The notes beneath the pieces were generated by a model. That model searched no databases and was not told the DNA's origin. It saw nothing but the letters and a program-made list of their open reading frames with translations. The position numbers and the translations under genes were made by a program. This document shows, piece after piece, positions 33,700 to 45,004 of a stretch of 64,000 nt of DNA. Every line of letters begins with the position of its first letter. The first letter of the stretch is position 1. The DNA is from Papio anubis. Its lineage: Eukaryota; Chordata; Mammalia; Primates; Cercopithecidae. The stretch spans positions 108,922,313-108,986,312 of the forward strand of contig NC_044986.1 in the NCBI RefSeq assembly GCF_008728515.1. The letters run 5' to 3'.

Positions 33700-35650
33700 T
33701 TCCTAGAGCCTAATTGACAAATAAAAGTTATATATATTTAAGATGTACAATGTAATATTTTGATATATGTATACCTTGTGAAATGATTACCACAATCAAA
33801 CTAACATATGTATCATACATAGTTACCATTTTAGTCAATATGGTGAAAATGTTGAAGATCTACTCTCAGCAGTTTTCAAGTATATAGTACAATATTGTTA
33901 ATGATAGTCACCATGCTGTACATTAGAACCTATTCATTCAAGAGAACATAAATGTTTTACCCTTTGACCAACATTTCCCTATTGCCCCCACTTCTCAGCT
34001 CCTGGCCACCACCATTCTACTTTCTGCTTCTATGAGTTTAACTTTTTTTAGATTTCATATATAAGCGAGAGCATGCAGTATTTGTCCTTCTATGTCTGGC
34101 TTATTTCACTTAGCATGTCTCCCTGTTTCATCCATGTTGTCACAAATGACAGAATTTCCTTTTCTTTTTAAGGATAAATAATATCCCATTTATGTCTGTG
34201 TCTGTGTGTGTGTGTGTATTTATATATTGCACATTTTCTTTATCCATTTACCTGTTGATGAACACTTAGATTTATTCCATATCTTGGTTATTGTGAATGT
34301 ATTGTGAATAATGCTGCAATGAACATGGAAGTGCAGATAGCTCTTCCAGATATTTATTTAATTTTCTGTGGCTATATAACCAGAAGTGAGATTGCTGAAT
34401 CATATGGTAGCTCTGTTTTTAACTTTTTGAGGAACCTCCACATTGTTTTAAATATGGCTGTACCAATATACTTTCAATCAGGGTTCCCTTTTCTCCACAT
34501 CTCGTCGATACTTGTTATCTTTTACCTTCTCGATAATGGCCATTCTAACAAGTATGAGGTGGCATCTTATTGTGGTTTTGATTTGCATTTCCTGGATGAT
34601 TAGTATGTTGAGCATTTTCTCATGTATTTGTTGGCCATTTGTATGTTTTCTATTGAGAAATGTCTATTTGGATCCTTTGCCCATTTTTAAGATTGGGTTA
34701 ATTTGTTTTGTAGATATTGAGTTGAGTTTTTTATGTATTTTGGTTGTGCTTTTGTGGTCATATCCAAGAAAATCACTACTCAGACTAATGTCATAGGGCT
34801 TTTCTTGTATGTTTTCCTGGATTAGTTCTTCAGTTTCAGGCCTTATGTTTAAGTCTTTAATTTTGAGTTGACTTTGTATGTGGTGTGGGATAAGGTTCAT
34901 TTTCATTTTTCTGCAAATGGATATCCAGTTTTTTCAGCACCAGTTATAGACTATCCCTTACATGTTGTGTGTTCTTGCCATGTTTGTCAAATATCAATTC
35001 GGCATAATGTATGGATTTATTTCTGGGCTCTCTATTCCGTTCCATAGGTCTAGATATCTGTCTTTAATGCCAATACCATACTGTTTTGATTACTACAGTT
35101 TTGTAATATATTTTTAAATCAGGTAGTGTATTTTTATTTTAAATATATTTTAAAATTAGGATGCCTCTAGGTTTGTTCTTTTTGCTCAAGATTGCTTTAG
35201 CTATTTGAAGTCTTTTGTGGTTTCATATGAATTATAGGATTCTTTTTCTATTTTGTGAAAAATACCATTGGAATTCTGTTAGAGATGGCATTGAATCTGT
35301 AGACTGCTTTGCATAGTATGGACATTTTAACAGTATTCTTTCAATTTGTGAACACCAAATATTTTCTTTTTTTCATGAACATGGTATAGTTTTCAAAATG
35401 CAGATATTTCACTTTCTTGGTTAAATTCATTCCTATGTATTTAACTTTTTGTCACTATTGTAAATGGGATTTTCTTCTTAATTTCCTTTTTGTATAGTTA
35501 GTTGTTAATGTATAGAAATGCAACTAATTTTATATGTTGATTTTATATCCTGTAACTTTACTGAATTAGTTCATCTATTAGTTCTAAAAGTATTTTGGTG
35601 GAGTCTTTAGGGTTTTCTATGTATGAAAGATCATGCCATTTGCAAACAGA
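33700..35650 (-). repeat. L1 (older than L1PA) 3'UTR to ORF2 fragment, antisense
   Basis: Reverse-strand L1 landmarks include CACATTTTCTTTATCCATTTACC, AATAATGCTGCAATGAACATGG, GGCATCTTATTGTGGTTTTG, GGATCCTTTGCCCATTTTTAAG, TTCTCTATTCCGTTCCATAG and GAGATGGCATTGAATCTGTAG. About 2 kb of the ORF2 3' half, no open frame. Confidence 0.85.
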
Positions 35651-36750
35651 CAATTTTACATTCTAATGGGATCATTTTTCTTCAGCCTGAAGAACATATT
35701 TTAATATTTCTCACAGAGCCTGTCTGCTGAAGTCAGATTCACTCAGCTTTTGTTTAAGAATGCATTTTTCACCTAATTTTTGAAGGATATTATTACACAT
35801 AGAATTTTAGGTTGACTGTTTCCTATTAGCTCTCTAAGAATGCCACATCAGTGTCTTGTGACTTCCATAATTTTGAGGGGGAGAGGAACCTCAGCAATAA
35901 TTCTTGCTGTTCTCCTGAAGATAATGTGTCTTTTCCTCCCCGCTCACTGCTTTTTTGTGTGTTTATACTTAATTTTCCACAACTTGATTATGGCATATCT
36001 AGATCTGGTTTTCTCTGTGTTTGTACTGCTTGAGAGTCACTGAGACTTTTGAATCTATAGGTTGCTTTCTTTTATACAATTTTGAAAATTTTCAGCCAAT
36101 ATTTTTTCAAATATTGCATTGCCACTTTTTTTCCCTTTCTTCTCCTTCTGAGACTCAAATAACACATATGCTAAAAGTTTTGACTGTTTCTAATAGCTCT
36201 TAGGGTTTTATATCCTTGCCTTCTTTTTTTGCTCTGATTGTATTTGGTTATTTTGTTTTGGAAAGTCTGTAAGTACAGTAATTCTGTTTTCTGCTGTGTC
36301 CAATCCACCATTAAAACCCACTCACCATGTAAAGAGTTCTTGATTTCAGATGCTATATTTTTCATTTCTAGAATATCCATTTGATTCTTTAAATATAGAT
36401 TTTAATTATCTGTTGAAATGTTCTTCATCTATTTTGTCAACCTTTTCCTCTAAGTTTTATCATAGTTATTTTGGAGTCATTGTTTGGTAGCCTCAGTATC
36501 TGGAATGTTTCTGGCTTTGCTCAGATTGCCTGTTTTATTTATTATTGGTTATTGTTTTTTTTTTAACTACTTCCTCACAGGCCTAGTCAGTTTTTATTGT
36601 GAGCAGGACATTGTACGTGATATGTTGCAGGGATTCTGGATTATATTATCTTCCTCTCAGAAGGGTTGGGTTTTGTTCTAGTAGGCACTTATGTTCCTAG
36701 CAGATCACTTTCATTCAATCAAGGCTTGAATTTACAGGGGACCTATTTCA
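35650..36750 (-). repeat. L1 ORF1-like (HAL1/L1M-type) fragment, antisense
   Basis: Order of motifs parallels the antisense ORF1 of L1: TAGAATTTTAGGTTGACTGTTTCC, GACTTCCATAATTTT, AATGTGTCTTTTCCTCC, TCAGCCAATATTTTTTCAAAT, then a T-rich stretch with TTTCATTTCTAGAATATCC. It could be the ORF1 of the adjacent L1 with the middle deleted, or a separate HAL1 element. Confidence 0.5.
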
Positions 36751-37199
36751 CATTTTTTTGTGAATCCTGGTGGATTGCCATATTTCCTAGAACATGAATC
36801 TTACTCCTGTAGCATACTTTTCTGGCATTTTAATTCAGTTCTCAGGGTTTTCACAAAAGTATCTCCTTTCTGCCTGAATGAGGTAACACATCCCTTCAGT
36901 ATTTATTATGCAGCCTCTCTTCAATTCTTAGCATCTTCCCTCCCCACAAAACTGTTCTCTGTTAGACCTGCCGTCTTCTCTGTGCATTTGCAGCTTGCAA
37001 GTGAGCTAAGGACCTAAGGAAATGCCTGTACATTTTTGGGGTGCCATTTCCATGCAGCTGCTTTCCTTACGGGATGCAGCTCCAAAACCCCAGATGCTTT
37101 GGTGGCCCTACATCATGAGCTGTTTGTTTACCATAGCAAGGGTGTTGCCGTCTCCTTGGGCTTCACTTCTTTGAATTCTTGAGTGTGTATGGGACATAC

Positions 37200-38330
37200 T
37201 TCATCTACTTCTCTTTTCAGAGATTACAGTCCTTTGCTGTTTGTTCTCAATGCCTGAAAATGATAAAAACTAAAACAGTAATTCTTCACTATTATCAAAC
37301 ATTAATCGTTGTTCATTTTTTCTTAAGTGAGAGCAAGTTTATTAAGAAAGTACGGAAATAAAAGAATGGCTACTCCATAAGCAGAGCAGTGGCACGGACT
37401 GCTTGACTGAGTATACTTAACAGTTATTTTGTGATTATTTGCTGAACAAGGGGTGAATTATTCATGAGTTTTCTGGGTAATAGGTGGGCAATTCCTGGAA
37501 CTGAGGATTCCTCTCCTTTTTAGACCATAGAGGGTAACTTCCTGCTGTTGCCGTGACATTTGTAAACTGTCATGGCACTGGTAGGAGTGTCTTTTAGCAT
37601 GCTAATGCGCTGTAATTAGCATACAGTGAGCAGTGAGGATGACCAGAGGTCGTTTTCCTCACCATCTTGGTTTTGGTGGTTTTTGGCTGACTTTTGCTGC
37701 ATCCTGCTTTATCAGCAAGGTCTTTGCGACCTGTATCTTGTGCTGACCTCCTATCTTATCCTGTGAGTATGAATGCCTTAGACTCCTGGAAATGCAGTCT
37801 AGTAGGTCTCAGCCTTATTTTATCCAGCCCCTGTTCAAGATGGAGTTGCTCTGGTTTGAATGCCTGTGGTTTATTTCTCCACTGCCTTTTACAAGGGCAC
37901 CTTTAATCCTAAGGGTTGTAGAGGGACGACGGTCCATTTGCTGTAACTCCTTCAGGATAAATAGGGGTGATGGTATTCCTGCCTAACTATTAGGGTCTCT
38001 TGTATTCAGGGTAGAGAGGAACTTATTCAGAAAGTGTCCGTATGGTGAGGCCCACTCATAACTCTGATAAAAGGTGATATCTGCAGTTGGCCAATTGGTG
38101 CTGCAGTCTGTTTCCTGTGGGTTGGGGGTTTCCTCAGTATTATCCCTGTGGAGTTTGCCAGGAAGATGTTATCAGAAAGGAGTCCTGATCTAGACCCCAA
38201 GAGAGGGTTCTTGGACCTTGCACAAGAAAGAATCTGGGGTGAGTCCATAAACTGAAAGCAAGTTTATTAAGAAAGTAAAGGAATAAAGAATGGCTACTCC
38301 ATAGGCAGAGCAGCCCATTGTTCAAATTTG
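37200..38330 (-). mobile_element. Deleted endogenous retrovirus-like element with two LTR remnants
   Basis: Two related LTR polyadenylation regions on the minus strand: 37327-37390 and 38257-38317 share GCAAGTTTATTAAGAAAGTA and GAATGGCTACTCCATA, which on the minus strand include AATAAA. Between them lie the body of one LTR (about 37330-37905) and roughly 250 bp that look like leader sequence. 38165-38320 resembles the 3' end of the upstream LTR. No gag, pol or env frame is visible. Family name not assigned. It is an old, non-coding relic. Confidence 0.55.
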
Positions 38331-38616
38331 TTTGTGAAATAAATGGGTTGTTTGTTCTGTAGATCATCCCACATCTTGGATTTTGCTGTTTGTATTCTAC
38401 ATGCCATTTGTCATGTTGTTTGTAAACTGATACTTATACCAAAAAGTTTGGTTAAATCTAGGGGGTTTATTTGGTAAAAAATAATCTTTTCAGGAGCTAT
38501 ATGAAATCTGCTTGTCTATTATGACGTTATCATTGGTCAGAGTGTTCTGATCTCCTCAGGTTGAACTTCCTATTAAAAGCCTCTTTTGCACTTCCTCTAA
38601 CGCTTTTAGCATTCTT

Positions 38617-38692
38617 TAGGTTCATTATTTATGAACCTAAATAATAACCTCATATTTATGAATATGAGGTTAGAATAACCTCATATTTATGA
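38617..38692. repeat. Palindrome and direct-repeat cluster
   Basis: TAGGTTCAT (38617-38625) pairs with ATGAACCTA (38631-38639). AACCTCATATT (38646-38656) pairs with AATATGAGGTT (38661-38671). AATAACCTCATATTTATGA occurs at 38643-38661 and again at 38674-38692. Confidence 0.95.
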
Positions 38693-39879
38693 GTTATTCT
38701 TTGCCACCTACAACATGATCATAGTTTGATTTTATTATTTCTTATTTATTTATTTATTATTTGAAGTTCTTTAATAGAATCGAACTTACTCATATCAGCT
38801 ATTTGGTTGCTCTCATACAGAGATCATGTAGGAAAGGTAGGATAAATGCTTGATTTTCTCTCTTTCTCTTTCTTTTAAAAGTATTCAAATTAATAACTTG
38901 GTTCCTTAGCATTCTTCAAAATGGTCACTTACTCCATTTTATTTTGTTTTGTTTTTGATATCTGTACATTTATATATTATATCATATTTGATGTGCTTTA
39001 ATCAATTCTAGGCGTTTAAAAATGTTCCATTTTTCGATATTATGTTTGTTATGTTTGTTAATAATTTGTTTTCAAAACTCTGGAAAGTTTTCCAGTTAGT
39101 TTCTGAACTTCTTTAACCAAACTCCAGTTACCTTTGAAAGCTTCTTTGCTTTCTGATCTAAAAAGATGTTCTAGGCTCTTCCTGCACATTATTTACTCTC
39201 AGGACTGAAAACCCTGATTTCCCTAAAGAGCTGTGACTCTTCCCATGGGAAATGGTATTTAGATCTCACAGTCTGGGTGCTACAGATGGCTATTGTTACT
39301 GGGTGTGTCATTGTCCCTAGACCTTTTGGTGGACAGAATTAGAAAACACTGTTTTGTTGTTTTTAAAGAAAAAATACACTATATATTCATAGTGATCTTA
39401 CACTATTGAGATTACAGAGTTGCATATATATATATATATATTTATTTATTATTATTATTTTTTACTTTACATTTGTACCTCTTCTCTCATACAGTGAAAA
39501 TCGTGGTTCCCAATGACATGAACATGTTATTTATGTACTTAGTCCTACTGTATACATTTTCAAAATAGCAATACTAATGTTATTACTAGTAGTATGATAA
39601 CTGGAAACCATTTAAGATTTCTTTGCTCTTTTTTGTGTATTTAAAATATGTTTTGCTTGAGCAGTATAGTCAAATTACAGTGTTTAAGGTCCCCTGGAAT
39701 ATTTCCACTCTCTATGATTGTCAGCTCAATGCAATTATTTCATCAGTTTCACTTCGCTTGTGATTTTAAAGAGTTTTTTCATTTCCTTCGAATTTTGCTT
39801 TATAATTATGTGAAATATATTTATAGTTCCAAAGCCAAATCAGTGGGCTGGTAGATTGAGAGAAGTCTAGCTTTTTTTC

Positions 39880-41090
39880 CTGTCCCTTCCACTCTGTTCT
39901 TTCTTCCCCCTTAGAGAATAGTTTTTATTAGTTTTTGATTTATCCTTCTATTTAAAAATAAGCAAATGATCACATATAATTGTATTTTCCTCTGTCTTAG
40001 ATGAAAGGGAGCATAATATACACACTGGTCTATAGTTTGCTTTTTTTCACATCATATATCCTGGAGATTACTCCATAATCAGAGCATAGTATGCTGTTAT
40101 GTGATGTCTCATTTTCTGTTCAATCAGTACTCTATTGATGGACATTTGGCTTGTTTCCAGTCTTTTGGTCATCTTCTTTTTAGTCTTTTATTTTTTATTT
40201 TTGAGACAGGGTGTGATCATGGCTCACAGCAGCCTCAACCACCCAGGCTCAAGTGATCCTCCTGCCTCAGTCTCCCCAGTAGCTGGGACTACAGACACAC
40301 ACCACCATACCCAGCTAATTTTAATTTTTTTATTTTTTGTAGTGATGGGGTCTCCCCATGTTGCCCAGGCTGTTCTTAAACTGGGCTGAAATGATATTCC
40401 TGCCTCGGCCTCCCAAAGTGCTGGGACTACAAGCATGAGACACCATGCCCAGCCTTGTTTCCAATCTTTTGGAATTCCAGATGTTACTGCAACAAAATAC
40501 CTTATTCACTTGTCATATTGTATTTTTGCCAATGTACCTTTGGGATATCTTTCCAAAGGTAGTATTGTTTGGTTAAAAAAACAAAAAAATGAAATGCATA
40601 CGTTTTTGCTAGCTATTGCTATATTCTCTTATGCAGTGATTGTACCATCTTGCATTCTCTAGCAATGTGCGAGAATGCCTATGTCCCCACAGCCTCTCCA
40701 ATAATTTGTTTTCAAAACTCTGGATTTTTAACATTCTGAGCGGTAAGAAATGGCATCTCAGTGAAGCTTTTATTTGCACCTTCTTTGTGATGAGTGATGT
40801 TGAACATCCTTTCATATGTTTAAGAGACACCTGAACTTTTTTCAGCGCACTCTGTTCGTATCTCTATTATTTTTAGAAGTTCTGTATATTTTGGGATAAT
40901 AACTCTTTGTTGTATATTGCATTTTTTTCTTGTCATTAATCTTTTACTTTGCTTATGGTATTTTATGCATTTAAAACTGGTAACTTTTAAAGTATTACAT
41001 TGGGAAATGCATCTTCTTCTGAGGAACTGAGATGTTTTGTCAGTAGGAACAATGAGACTCATGGAACTAATTTTTTTCATTTTTTACTTT
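39880..41090 (-). repeat. Old L1 (L1M-like) 3' region, antisense
   Basis: Motifs CCTGGAGATTACTCCATAATC, CTATTGATGGACATTTGGCTTG, ACCTTTGGGATATCTTTCC, ATGGCATCTCAGTGAAGC and TTGAACATCCTTTCATATG follow the reverse strand of old L1 3' ends. An AluJ splits it. Confidence 0.65.
40151..40472 (-). repeat. Alu (AluJ-like), antisense, with 18-bp target-site duplication
   Basis: Alu 40169-40454. TTGTTTCCAGTCTTTTGG (40151-40168) recurs as TTGTTTCCAATCTTTTGG (40455-40472). The segment between the A-tail and GTGTGATCATGGCTC is deleted. Confidence 0.94.
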
Positions 41091-41949
41091 GACAGCAAAA
41101 TTTTTATTTGAACAACCTGTATAGCTATGTAAATTTCATATCTTGCTAATCTAAAATGTCACCTTATCACACTTATTTCTAATGTCTGTATTAGTACAGG
41201 ATAGTTTTTTATTATTTAGTGTTTCTATCATTTACAGTAGCATTTCTCATAGAAATCTAAGTCACTATAAATTCTTTGTTAAATAAATGTGAGTATTAAT
41301 GAAGAACAGGTTCTTCCAGTCACTGGTCAGCAATGTTAGGAGGCTGGTGTGATATAATGAGGATGGTAGTGGGGTCAGCATCAGAAAGCCTGGCTCAGTC
41401 CCTCACTTGCTCCATTCTTGGAACACTGGCTCGGTCACTACAGACAGTTGAATTTTTTCATTTATAAAATGAATGTTTTAACTATATGATAGTATTAAGA
41501 GACCTTCTCAAATGAAATTTAGGTAGCACTTAACCATTTTAATATGCAAAGTGATCTGATTTGTTGGAACACATAGGGGTTGGCAGAAGTTCTGGAATTC
41601 TTTACAATTTCACATACAGAAATTAATATCCTCAAAGTGAAAAAGATGACTCTACAATCCTGGTATTCATCCCTCAGATGGTCCAGCCCTGTTTAAATTG
41701 TGTCAGCATGTGATGGCTCACAAGCACAGAGCTTGACACATGGGTGATTCATTTATTTATCAGTTGACACTTCTAGACTTATAACGTTATAAAACTGGAA
41801 AATATAAGTCTTGTTTAATTTATGAGGGTGTGTAAAACCACTCATAGTTATTTAAACAAAGTTTGGCTTCTTACACCAAGGACTCTGATCATTCTCCATG
41901 AATTATAACATCTATACAAATGTAACATTATTTTTCCTTCTTATTTTAG

Positions 41950-42131
41950 AGTGTGGAGGTATACTGACTGGTCCTTATGGTTCTATTAAGTCTCCGGGGT
42001 ATCCTGGAAACTATCCCCCAGGAAGAGATTGTGTCTGGATTATTTCAACTAGTCCTGACCTCCTGGTAACATTCACTTTTGGGACCTTGAGCCTTGAGCA
42101 CCATGATGACTGCAACAAAGATTACCTTGAG
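41950..42131 (+). CDS. CUBN: CUBN exon: CUB2 first half, residues ~589-649
   Basis: 182 bp, 2 bases of Glu plus 60 codons, donor GAG|GTAAAT, acceptor TTATTTTAG. It encodes the start of CUB2 at C590 (ECGGILTGPYGSIKSPGYPG), the disulfide pair C590-C616 (GRDCVWII), and SLEHHDDC (C643) with DYLE. These acidic residues belong to the conserved CUB calcium site. I-S replaces human V-V in the WIVVTS string from memory. Confidence 0.97.
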
Positions 42132-42520
42132 GTAAATAATTATATTTAGATAGAACATATCACAATATGATTAGGACTCAGGGCACTATGGTCTAGCCAT
42201 GCCCATGGATGATCCCAAAATATTGGCAATAGTTAGGTGTATTTCTCAATAGTCAAATCAATATCTAAGTCTTGCGAAGTCTCTATTTTTGATTGTGCCT
42301 GTTTGTTGCTTCTTCTTCTGGGTTTCATTTGAATCTGGGAAACAGATTACCTTGTCCTGCTATGGTGTTACCTGGAAGCCCACACCCCTGCCATGAGAAT
42401 GCAGAATTTATGAAATAAACACTCAGTAATAGCCATCTCCTTCAATGCAGATTCAAACCTTCAGTTGTCTGTGGCAAACTGGCAAAGTCTTTTACAATGT
42501 AACTGTAGTATTCCATGAAG

Positions 42521-42816
42521 AGGCCACGCACTCAAGCCTGAAATCCCAGTACTTTGGGAGGCCGAGGTGGGTGGATCACTTGAGGTTGGGAGTTGGAGAC
42601 AGCTTGGCCAACGCGGTGAAAACCCATCTCTATTAAAAATACAAAAACTACCTGGGCCAGGTGGCAGGTGCCTGTAACCCCAGCTACTCGTGAGTCTGAG
42701 GCAGGAGAATCGTTTAGACCCGGGAGGCAGAGGTTGCAGTGAGCTGAGATCATGCCACTGCACTCCAGCCTGGGTGACAGCATGAGGCTCTGTCTTAAAA
42801 AAAAAAAAAAAAGAAA
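42521..42816 (+). repeat. Alu, sense, diverged 5' end
   Basis: GAGGCCACGCACTCAAGCCTG to an A-run. The first bases are degenerate. Confidence 0.88.
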
Positions 42817-43537
42817 AAGAAAAATGATAGTGATTGTGTTGAACTGGTTTAGGTTCCTGGAATAAATTAATCATTATTACTGAGAGGAGAGGTATCAGCC
42901 GAAGCTCATTCTGCCTACCCAAAAAGATTAAAATATGGAGGAGAAAAGGCTCCTATACTCAAATGCCATTTATACGTAGGTGTATCAAAAAGTGTTGCTC
43001 TTCATTTGTAGACTGAAAAGATAATGGAGAAGATTGAGTTCCTAGGTTGTCCTGTATTTTTTTATCACCATAAATCTCAGCCACTTGCAGTAATGCTAAA
43101 AAGACAATATGCATTTCCAAGTCCATTAGAGAAGAATGGAGTTCAATGGAATTATTCATAAAGGATAGAAGGATGTGGCTGTCAAAAAGGGGCTCCACAA
43201 GTAAAAGTCATTAGTAATTCAGCAATAATGGATTTGAAACCTTTGGGAATGACTGGAAGATCTGTCTCTCTCTGGAAAATTTCTGCAAAATGGTCATTTA
43301 AATGTTGACAGAAAAGTGAGTTATCTTGAAATTAATTTTCAATAAATTCCATCAAGTTAAAATTAGAGGCTTTAAGAAATTCCTACACATTCATTTCTGG
43401 AGACCATATGATAGAAAGTGTCAACCACTCTGACAGTATTGAAATGTCTCTCATTTCTCTTTAAGCTACAGTATTTCAAAGAACCAGTTAAATATTAGAA
43501 TAAAGTAATGCTGCCATATAACTTTGATCTCAGTAAA

Positions 43538-43866
43538 AAAAGTAATTTGAGGCCGGCCGGGCACGGTGGCTCACGCCTGTAATCCCAGCACTTTGGGAGG
43601 TGGAGGCGGGCGGATCACCAGGTCAGGAGATTGAGACCTTCCTAGCTAACATGGTGAAACCCCGTCTCTACTAAAAGTACAAAAAATTAGCTGGGCGTGG
43701 TGGCAGGTGCCTACAGTCCCAGCTACTTGGGAGGCTGAGGCAGGATAATGGTGTGAACCCAGGAGACGGAACTTGCAGTGAGCTGCGACCATGCCACTGC
43801 ACTCCAGCCTGGGCAACAGGGAAACTCTGTCTAAAAAAAAAAGAAAAGAAAAGAAAAGTAATTTGA
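43538..43866 (+). repeat. Alu (AluY-like), sense, with 13-bp target-site duplication
   Basis: Alu 43551-43853 between identical copies of AAAAGTAATTTGA at 43538-43550 and 43854-43866. Confidence 0.95.
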
Positions 43867-44328
43867 ATAGACAAAATTGACCATATTAAAATATTCTTTA
43901 GTTCATTGACTCCTCGATGGTCTATATAGTATAGAATTTGCAATTACAGCAGAATTGTAGAGAGATTGACATGATTATAAAATAGATTAAAAACCAACAA
44001 TTAAAAAAGGATTTCTAAGGTCACATCATTATCATTGTAGTACTTACTATCAAAGTTGCATTTTTAGATTCACTAACCTGTCTTTGTATTGTGTCTAATC
44101 TGATGGCACTTCCTCTCTACCTCTGATTCTTCTGAAACCTGAACCAAGTTATGAATCAGTTGGCATCAATGGTGTTCCTTCTTCTGTTTTCTTTGCTTAT
44201 ATTCATTTTCTTCTAGATCACTAAGAATTTATAATGAAAAACAATCAAAGGGGAAAGATATTTGATTAGTAACATCATGAGAAAAATTCAAACTATATGT
44301 CCAGCCTTGGAATTGAAATCCAGTCACA

Positions 44329-44633
44329 GGCCAGGAGCGGTGACTCATGCCTGTAGTCCCAGCACTTTGGGAGGCCAAGACGGGCAGATCATGAGGTCAA
44401 GAGATTGAGACCATCCTGGCCAACATGGTGGAACCTCGTCTCTACCAAAAATACAGCAATTAGCTGGGCGTAGTGGTAGGCGCCTGTTGTCCCAGCTACT
44501 TGGGAGGCTGAGGCAGAAGAATTGCTTGAACCTGGGAGGTGGTGGTTGCAATCAGCTGAGATCGCGCCACTGCACTCCAGCCTGGTGACAGAGCAAGATT
44601 CCATCTCAAAAAAAAAAAAAAAAAAAAAAAAAA
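44329..44633 (+). repeat. Alu, sense
   Basis: GGCCAGGAGCGGTGACTCATG to a 26-base A-tail. Confidence 0.92.
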
Positions 44634-44841
44634 GATTCAGACAGTGAGAAGGCGTTGGGGTGATGGGAGAAGGAGACACCCTTTGCTGAACCTTAGCCAT
44701 AAGTTAGATTTGGATGTGATGGGTAAACTTCCTTGAGCGATCACTTTTAAATGACAGATTTTCTAAAGTTAATATCCAAAGTGACCTAGTTTGTTAAAAA
44801 TATGACCACTTTCAGATTAATGATTCATCCTTTTGTTTTAG

Positions 44842-45004
44842 ATTCGAGATGGTCCTTTGTATCAGGACCCCGTTCTTGGGAGGTTCTGCACCACTTTCTC
44901 TGTCCCACCGCTCCAGACTACTGGCCCGTTTGCCAGAATTCACTTCCATTCGGACTCCCAGATTAGTGACCAAGGCTTCCATATCACCTACTTAACATCA
45001 CCTT
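44842..45004 (+). CDS. CUBN: CUBN exon: CUB2 second half, residues ~650-704
   Basis: 163 bp, phase 0 in, 1 base of Ser out (CCT T|GTAAGT). It encodes IRDGPLYQDPVLGRFC, with the fourth CUB2 cysteine C665 pairing with C643, then TTGPFARIHFHSDSQISDQG and the last strand FHITYLTSP. V and R replace human L and K from memory. Confidence 0.97.

Larger units (their letters stand above)
29849..41949 (+). other. CUBN 12.1-kb intron, LINE-rich
   Basis: Largely old antisense L1 sequence (about 30660-36750 and 39880-41090), a deleted endogenous retrovirus (about 37200-38330) and Alus at 29979, 31050 and 40169. 36751-37200, 38330-39880 and 41090-41949 have no clear element beyond the hairpin at 38617-38692, the short copy at 39060-39084 and a small (TA)n near 39425. 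Confidence 0.8.
42132..44841 (+). other. CUBN intron
   Basis: 2710 bp with three sense Alus (42521, 43551 and 44329). 42132-42520, 42817-43537 and 43867-44328 show nothing else. Confidence 0.85.
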
